64,000 bases of DNA from Triglochin maritima (lineage: Eukaryota > Streptophyta > Magnoliopsida > Alismatales > Juncaginaceae): NCBI GenBank assembly GCA_963682175.1, contig OY821784.1:29059621-29123620 (forward strand), written 5' to 3'. Positions 58,073-64,000 of this stretch are shown one piece after another. The position numbers and the translations under genes were made by a program. Positions within the stretch are counted from its first letter, which is position 1; every line of letters begins with the position of its first letter. The notes beneath the pieces are model-generated. The model had not been told where the DNA came from and ran no database searches. It saw only the letters and a program-made list of their open reading frames with translations.

Positions 58073-58411
58073 TCATTACAATTAGTATTAAAATGTAGTA
58101 CAACTCATAGATGGGTGTGAATGACTCAATGGCCCAACAACGATGGCTTATCGAATATTGGAAAGCACCTGACCGAAGAGAGAGTGTTGGATGTCCATTG
58201 GGTTGAAAAGAGAAGATGTAATGCTCGTTGCTGGTAAGGTCGTCCATCGTGAGCTCGAGAGATGGGGTTGCAGCTTTGAAGGTGCAATCATTCCTGGTTC
58301 TCCAGATGGTCCAAAGGTACGAGAATAGAAGGGGTCCTCATCTCTTGCACCCACATCTTCTAATAATCGGTCCTTGAGCAAAAGCAAGGTCACGTGTCTC
58401 GCGATAAGTCT
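58073..58411 (-). pseudogene. LINE reverse-transcriptase C-terminal scrap
   Basis: One minus-strand frame near 58210-58345 reads FSYLWTIWRTRNDCTFKAA. This pattern (LW-x-IW-x-x-RN-x-x-x-F) is typical of the region after the reverse transcriptase in plant LINEs. The frame continues to about 58080. MULE copy B seems to abut its 3' part. Too short for more. Confidence 0.45.
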
Positions 58412-60576
58412 GAAAGGAATGTGTTCTAAAAGTTTTACTTTTATATGTCAATTATTATGAATTTGATGTGCAAACATTTTGTTCCTTGATTATGGTATTC
58501 GTGTTTTGGAAGTGTTAAGGAAGAAGCGTTTGGTCCTTAACCGTAGAGCTTTAAAAGATAATGGTTTACATAAATCAAAAGTTATTCACAATCATGATAA
58601 TTAACATGGAACATTAATCATCGATATAAGATTGTCATGTTGGTCATCGATTGTTGTAGCTCTACAAATAATTGACGACACGAGTATATAAAAGAGGAAA
58701 ATATTACTTTTATATATTGAATAGACCTAACAAGTAAAATATTATGGAATTGTGTTTCGTGTCATTAATGTTTTATTGTGTCTTGGATCCTAAGATATGA
58801 GACTTATATCTTTTCACTCAAGAAGGGCTTAATTTGATTATTGTCAAAAGCTATCAATGAGTATAGTGATAAAGACAATAGTTGCTTGAACTTGACTTGT
58901 GCTGGAAAAGATAACTAGTTAAACGATTATCGTTGCCCCTCTTAATTGAGTGATGACATTAGCGGGCCCCTTGATAAAGCAAAATTATAATGTGCACAAT
59001 GTAACTTGAGTTAAGTAACATAATTATAATTAGCTTAAAGAGATCAAGAAATAAATATAATACAAATGTGACACATTTCTACTTTGTATATATTCTTAAT
59101 ATCATGAGGCAAAGGACGGACACAAGTGGTGCACTTACATCACTAAATGGATCGTGTTTTGGTTCAGGTGGAACAAAGACATCTATGCTAATTGGGTAAC
59201 TATAATGTGTAACTAGATACCGCTTATAGTTTAAGATATTAAGTGTTTAACATCACTGCCAATTTGACTTAGATCTTCATATAGGTCACACCACAAAACT
59301 GGGAAACAAGAAGCTTGATTCTGAGTTCATATGATGTGTCCGGTTTCATGTGAAAAATGGACACATGTGGTGAACGAATAAAATCAATATGTCATGAGAA
59401 TTGAGATAATTAGAATCATAATAAATTCATATGAGGTGTGTATATTATGGGGTGTAATAATTTAATATTACATAGGATAATATATTACATAAGATATGAA
59501 TTTTCTAAAAACCCCAAAAGATCAAATTTTGTTGGAAATAAATCCAAAATTTGATAAAGGCAAAATCGGGGTTAAACACTGTAAACCGTTTAGGGTTCGG
59601 TCGACCAGGGCGTCTTCGGAACGGTCAACTGAACGGGGAACGGGTAAACACAATTGGTTGACCAAAATTGTCTGGAGTGCCTGGACAATTAGGTTCGATT
59701 AACCGAGCGTGAATGGTCAACCGAGAAAGAATATTTCGGTAGACCGAAGGTGACACGGTCGTCCGATGAACGTGGGTCAACGGTCCACGGTCGACCGAGC
59801 AAGACGCGGATCGTCCGAAATTTTCCAGAGAATTTTTTCTCATGCATATTCGGTTGACCGTCTAGCTCACGGTCCACCGAACATGTGTTATAACCGAATG
59901 GTTCGGTTCACCGAGAAAAATTCTCGGTCAACCGAACAGTGTGATTTTTGCCTGAATTATTAAAAGAATAATTAGATCATGGGTTGGATTAAATCCATAT
60001 TTATTCAAACGTTTTTATGGGTGCTTATGTGGCAATTTGAGATTAATTTTAGGAGAGAATAAGCAAGAGATCATGACTAAAGAATAGTTCTTGATGAGGA
60101 TGTTTTGGGAGCCTATAAAAGGAACCCTCTTCCTATTTGTTTATGTTAATGCAAAAAAAAAAATCTCTCATTAATTTCTCCCTTAATCACCACGAAAATC
60201 TCTTAGTAATTTTAAGTTTTGGAGATAGAAAATCCTAGGAGCTTAAAAAGGGGTTATTAGCTAGATTCTAAGCCTAATTAGAGATTGATTGACTAGCTCC
60301 TTTCTCTCTAATCTTGTTTAGAGTTTGGTGAACACTTGGAGGCGAATCAGCAGACGATTCAACGGGCAACGTGACTCCGGATCTTCGAAAGGTTTTGGAG
60401 AAACTTTGGATATGATTCTCTCATTTTGATTTATTTTAATATATGTAGGATTGCATGATATTAGAATAAACACAAAGTAATGTACATAAAATTGTTGAAT
60501 GTTTGTAATCAATCTTGTATGTTGTATTAATTTTTTTTAAATATATACATACATGGTAACACGAAATCCTAGAAAG
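58412..60576 (-). mobile_element. Diverged third copy of the solo-LTR family, TSD GAAAG
   Basis: Bounded by GAAAG at 58412-58416 and 60572-60576. Read on the minus strand it starts TAGGATTTC and ends GTTCTAAAAC-like sequence with GAACACATTC, in the same order as 3167-5371 and 37354-39408. It is clearly older: many indels, and the palindrome cluster (about 59595-59940) is mostly reduced to CGGTCAACCG or CGGTCGTCCG. No coding content. Confidence 0.7.
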
Positions 60577-60990
60577 TGGAGGTCACATTAGGTGATCCAA
60601 GGATTTTGTTAATTATGGGCGTAGTGGTGACACTGTTAGAACCTAATTCTACTTTATTAGGCTAATTGGGTTGAAGACTAATCTAATCCTAACTTTGAGA
60701 TATTTGTTGATTGTAGGCTTGTGATTGGTTGTGGGAGTGGTGATTGGATGGTTGAGAGGGTGTGATGGGTGGAGATAAAGGTGAGGTTATTTAAGGAGAA
60801 CTCATCTCCTTTTTTTCTCTCTAATCTTTTTTCTCTCTCTCTAATCTCTTTTCTATTTTCTCTAATCTGTCTCCCTCTCAGTTGATTGGTTATTGGTGCT
60901 ATCGACGGGAGGAGGGAATAGTTCAGCAAGAGTCGTCGGAGTTGACGAAGAGTTCAGAGTAAAGGAAGTTCGTCTGAGTTTAGCTTAATA
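60577..60990. other. Spacer upstream of the hAT remnant
   Basis: This includes a CTCTCTAATC-rich run at about 60815-60870. It is probably the 5' leader of the hAT transposon. No terminal repeat was identified with confidence. Confidence 0.35.
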
Positions 60991-62557
60991 ATGGAATCGT
61001 TGCATCGAAATATATTTTATTCTGAAGTATGGTTGCATTTCGAAAGAGTAGGCAGTGGTTATGATAGGAAGGCTCTATGCAATTATTGCAAGAAGTCATT
61101 TAATGCATCAAGCTCTCAAGGTACAACTTGTCTAAAAAATCATTCAAAAATTTGCATGCGTAGACCAAAAAAGGACATTGCCCAACAACTTCTTAGTAGG
61201 TGTTCTTCAAAGTTGGTTACTCATAAGTTTGATCCTAAAATTGAAAGAGAATATTTTGCTGAAATGACAATGAAAATGGATTTGCCTTTTACCACTTTTG
61301 AGAATGACTATTTTAGAAGATGGATTTGTTATATTGATCCTTCTTATAAATGTCGGTCAAGGAATACACTTAGGAAAGATTGCATGGATGTTTATTCGCA
61401 ATGGAAAGAAAAACTTTATAAAACCCTTGAGGAAAATTGTAGTAGGGTCACTTTCACTACAGATTTGTGGACACCAAAGCATCAGAATCATGGGTATTAT
61501 TGTGTCACTTGTCACTACATTGATGATAGTTGGGTGTTGCATTAGAAAATCGTTGCTTTTCAAGTTATTGACACACCACACACTAGCGATGTTTTAGCCG
61601 AGTGGCTTAAAAACGTATTATGGATTGGAACCTAGATAAGAAGTTGTTCAACATTATTGTGGATAATGCTAGCAATAATGAACCAATGGTGAACACAATC
61701 AAGACATGACAGAATGGAAAGAATGCACTTTCTCTTCAAGGTGAATTGTTTCATACTCAATGCACTGCTCACATCCTCAATCTGATTGTGAAGAATGGTT
61801 TGCAAGTTATTGGTCCTTTGTCAGAGAAAATTCGCAAAGTGTGAAGTATGTAAACTCTTCTGTACATAGGGCTAACAAGTTCAAACTTGCACTTAACCAA
61901 ACTAGGTTGACTGGAAATAGGGGTGTTTCTTATGATGTTGATACTCGATGGAATTAAATCAAGTAATATTGAAAGAATCAATAGTAAGCTCAAGGCATTG
62001 TTTTTGGAATATTTAGACGTAGATGCTGCTAAAATTGGTAGTTCTAATATTGTAATGGAAGAAATGAGTGCAAAATAAGATATTGAACCGTCATTAAAAA
62101 TAAGCTCAAGGCATTGTTTTTGGAGTATTTAGACGTAGATGCTGCTAAAATTGGTAGTTCTAATATTGTAGATGCTCCTTTCATGGGAGGATTCATAAGA
62201 TATGCAACCACACAACAACATATTGAATCAAGTGCCACAAAATCAGAACTGGAGCATTATTTAAAGGAGTCGTTATATCGTTTGAATAAGGATGATAAAT
62301 GATTTGATATTTTGCATTGGTGGAGTCAGCATGGACCTAGGTTCCCAACACTTGCAAAATTGGATCGTGGTATCTTGGCAATTCCTGTCACAACAGTTGC
62401 ATCTGAATCTGTTTTTAGTTGTGCACGTAGAGTCATTAATGATACTCGATCTCGGTTGGGTATGGATGTTGTAGAAGCTTTAGTTTCCACAAAAGATTGG
62501 TTGCCACTTTTAAATCTTGGTAAGCAGAGAATGAAGCAAAGATTGGATTTAGTATGA
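60991..62557 (+). pseudogene. BED-finger hAT transposase (RICESLEEPER-like), dead
   Basis: The open part 60991-61545 starts with a BED zinc finger (W and F, then CNYC about 28-31 and the H-x3-C end near 50-55). It continues into the hAT core (FTTDLWTPKHQNHGYYCVT). A TAG at 61543-61545, several frameshifts and further stops up to about 61960 break the middle. The large central part of the family protein is missing. Sequence resumes with the C-terminal dimerisation region at about 62312-62500 (LAIPVTTVASESVFSCARRV, then LGMDVVEALVSTKDWL). hAT transposases move Ac/Tam3-type elements with 8-bp duplications. This one cannot. Confidence 0.85.
61985..62170 (+). repeat. 70-bp direct duplication inside the hAT remnant
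   Basis: 61985-62054 and 62101-62170 are nearly identical (TAAGCTCAAGGCATTG to CTAATATTGTA), 116 bp apart. This shows rearrangement of the dead gene. Confidence 0.85.
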
Positions 62558-62924
62558 AAAGTTGAAGATGACTTTGAATTTCAGCATCAGAATGAAGTGT
62601 TGGAAATGGAACTTTGAATTTTATCTTGAAATTGGTCTTAAGTAATTTGTACTTTAAGCTTTTGTTTGCAAAAAAAATTGTATTTGTCTTCGTATTTTTG
62701 TATGATGTTAAAATTAAAACAAGGATTTGTGATGTTAAAACAGAGATCATTCTTCATATTTTGTGGTCATGTTACAACTTAAAAGATTGTTAGTTTGTTA
62801 TATGGATTTGTGTTATTGTGTATAATTAATTATATGATTATATTTTAGGTGTAAAAACAAATTTTTAGGGGGGTCATTTCCACATGAATTAGGATATTTT
62901 GGTATTATTGTGTCAAAATTTTTG

Positions 62925-63124
62925 GAACGGATATCCGAATCGGATACAATTTTTTAATACGGATATTTATCTCTGTATACGGATAATATCTGTATTCTAT
63001 CCGTATCTGACGGATTCTAAAATGGATATTCCATTTAATATCTGTACGGATACGGATGTAGCATTTGTTTCGCGGATACGGATATTGGTAGATCCGGTTT
63101 GTATTCGCTCCGTTGACACCCCTA
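62925..63124. repeat. hAT-like right end with (A)TATCCG subterminal repeats
   Basis: Many GGATAT, ATATCCG and CCGTATC words are packed in both orientations, ending TGACACCCCTA at 63124. That terminus is the inverse of TAGGGGTGTCA at 63482. Dense subterminal motifs are typical of hAT ends. It may be the right end of the element that carried the transposase at 60991. Confidence 0.55.
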
Positions 63125-63481
63125 ACGCCCCCCATGGGGGAGACATTTTTTGCAGATGCCCCGGTCATTTTTTTTGGACTTACCACGCCAGATTCAGACG
63201 GTTCATAAGACATTTCCTTGGTGTTGGTACTGGTAGAATAAGGGAAACTGAGACAGGATCATTTTTTTAATGACCGGACAGAATGAGTATTAAATAGAAA
63301 GTGAAGGGCAAAATGGTAATTAACGGAGGCGATTTAAGTAATTTGCGGGAGACGAATAACAATACCCTATTTATATCGGTTATGTGAGTTGCAAAAATTG
63401 AGGTGTTTTTGAGTTACAGTAATGACATGTGGTTCCTAAAATCAATGTTACTCTTCAAAAGCCAACCCAAATAAATTCTAT
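63125..63481. other. Spacer between two hAT-like ends
   Basis: Short non-coding stretch with CCCCCCATGGGGG near its start. No gene seen. Confidence 0.4.
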
Positions 63482-64000
63482 TAGGGGTGTCAGTGGATAT
63501 TCGAATATCCGAACATCCATCCGTATCCGTATTCGAATTTGGACGTTCGATCCATGAAAAAATATCCGTAAGACCGTATTCGTATCCGATCCGTAAAGTC
63601 GTGGAGCGGATATGGTTATTGGTACATCCGGTCCGTATAATATCCGATCCGGGATCAGATATCCGTAGTACAACATCCGTATTCATATCCGTATTCGAAT
63701 TTGTATTATATATAGTTGTTATTTAAATTAATGAAATATTTATATGTTAACTATTTTTTCTATAAATTACTCAAGTATATAACTTATCCTAAATTCCTCA
63801 CCCTAAACCTACCTAAAGTCCCCCAAACACAACTCCAGCGGATACAAATACGGATACATATACAGATAATATCCGTATTCGATTTATATCCGGATACGGA
63901 TAATATCCGTATTCAATCCGTATCCGACGGATTATAAAATGGATATTCAATTTAATATCCGTTCGGATACGGATCCGGATACGGATGTATCATTTGTTCC
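63482..64000. mobile_element. Non-autonomous hAT-like element, cut by the window end
   Basis: Starts TAGGGGTGTCAGTGG and has ATATCCG/CCGTATCC subterminal repeats at 63495-63710. After an AT-rich middle it enters a right arm from 63838 that matches 62930-63075 almost word for word. The expected end (TGACACCCCTA) falls just past the window. It has no coding capacity and would be about 0.57 kb. Confidence 0.6.

Noticed and set aside
60623..60633. TAGTGGTGACA as left terminal repeat of the hAT element ending at 63124
   Set aside because: It matches TAGGGGTGTCA at 9 of 11 bases, but the 8 bases outside do not match those after 63124, so the pairing is not supported.

Overview
The window is nuclear DNA of a flowering plant, probably a eudicot. 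The evidence is genes with many short GT-AG introns, plant-type P-class PPR and SCAMP proteins, and a dense bed of plant transposons (Ty3/gypsy gag, solo LTRs, MULE, hAT, a LINE scrap). Nothing bacterial or organellar was seen. Two ordinary host genes stand out: an intronless pentatricopeptide-repeat gene (15711-18497, +, 928 aa) and a 12-coding-exon secretory carrier membrane protein gene (43584-49043, -, 289 aa). A 5'-incomplete Myb/SANT-like gene lies at 886-1942 (+).

Layout. 1-3161: Myb/SANT-like gene and quiet flanks. 3162-15192: a composite solo-LTR-type insertion flanked by GTGAG duplications. Inside it sits a complete, young Ty3/gypsy element on the minus strand (6108-14713, TSD CCAAC) that encodes only gag plus a retropepsin and has no reverse transcriptase or integrase. 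15193-22961: PPR gene, then non-coding DNA with an inverted/tandem repeat cluster near 21 kb. 22962-33603: MULE copy A (TSD ATTTCAATA), with a decayed Ulp1-type protease gene (+) converging on a decayed FAR1-type MULE transposase gene (-). 33604-39638: an older FAR1/MULE pseudogene and a solo LTR nested in another solo LTR. 39639-49043: AT-rich DNA and the SCAMP gene. 50133-58072: MULE copy B, inverted relative to A, with both genes open. 58073-64000: LINE scrap, a third solo LTR of the 3167/37354 family, a dead BED-hAT transposase and hAT-like terminal repeats.

The most interesting system is the MULE pair. Each copy carries two convergent genes: a transposase (FAR1 DNA-binding domain, DDE core, SWIM finger) and a C48/Ulp1-like SUMO-protease-type protein with a long Lys/Glu coil. 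Almost every non-coding compartment of both copies is built from short tandem repeats around the word GTCCGGAATAAG: both long introns, the space between the 3' ends, and the region inside the transposase-side terminus. In copy A the central array has grown to about 3.3 kb with a 178-bp higher-order period, against about 0.5 kb in B. Copy B has an open 711-codon transposase, but the first catalytic Asp reads Asn (codon 242). Copy A keeps that Asp but carries nonsense codons. So neither copy looks able to move by itself on this sequence.

All calls come from reading the sequence and the conceptual translations. No database search or transcript evidence was available, so splice sites, repeat boundaries and family names are predictions.
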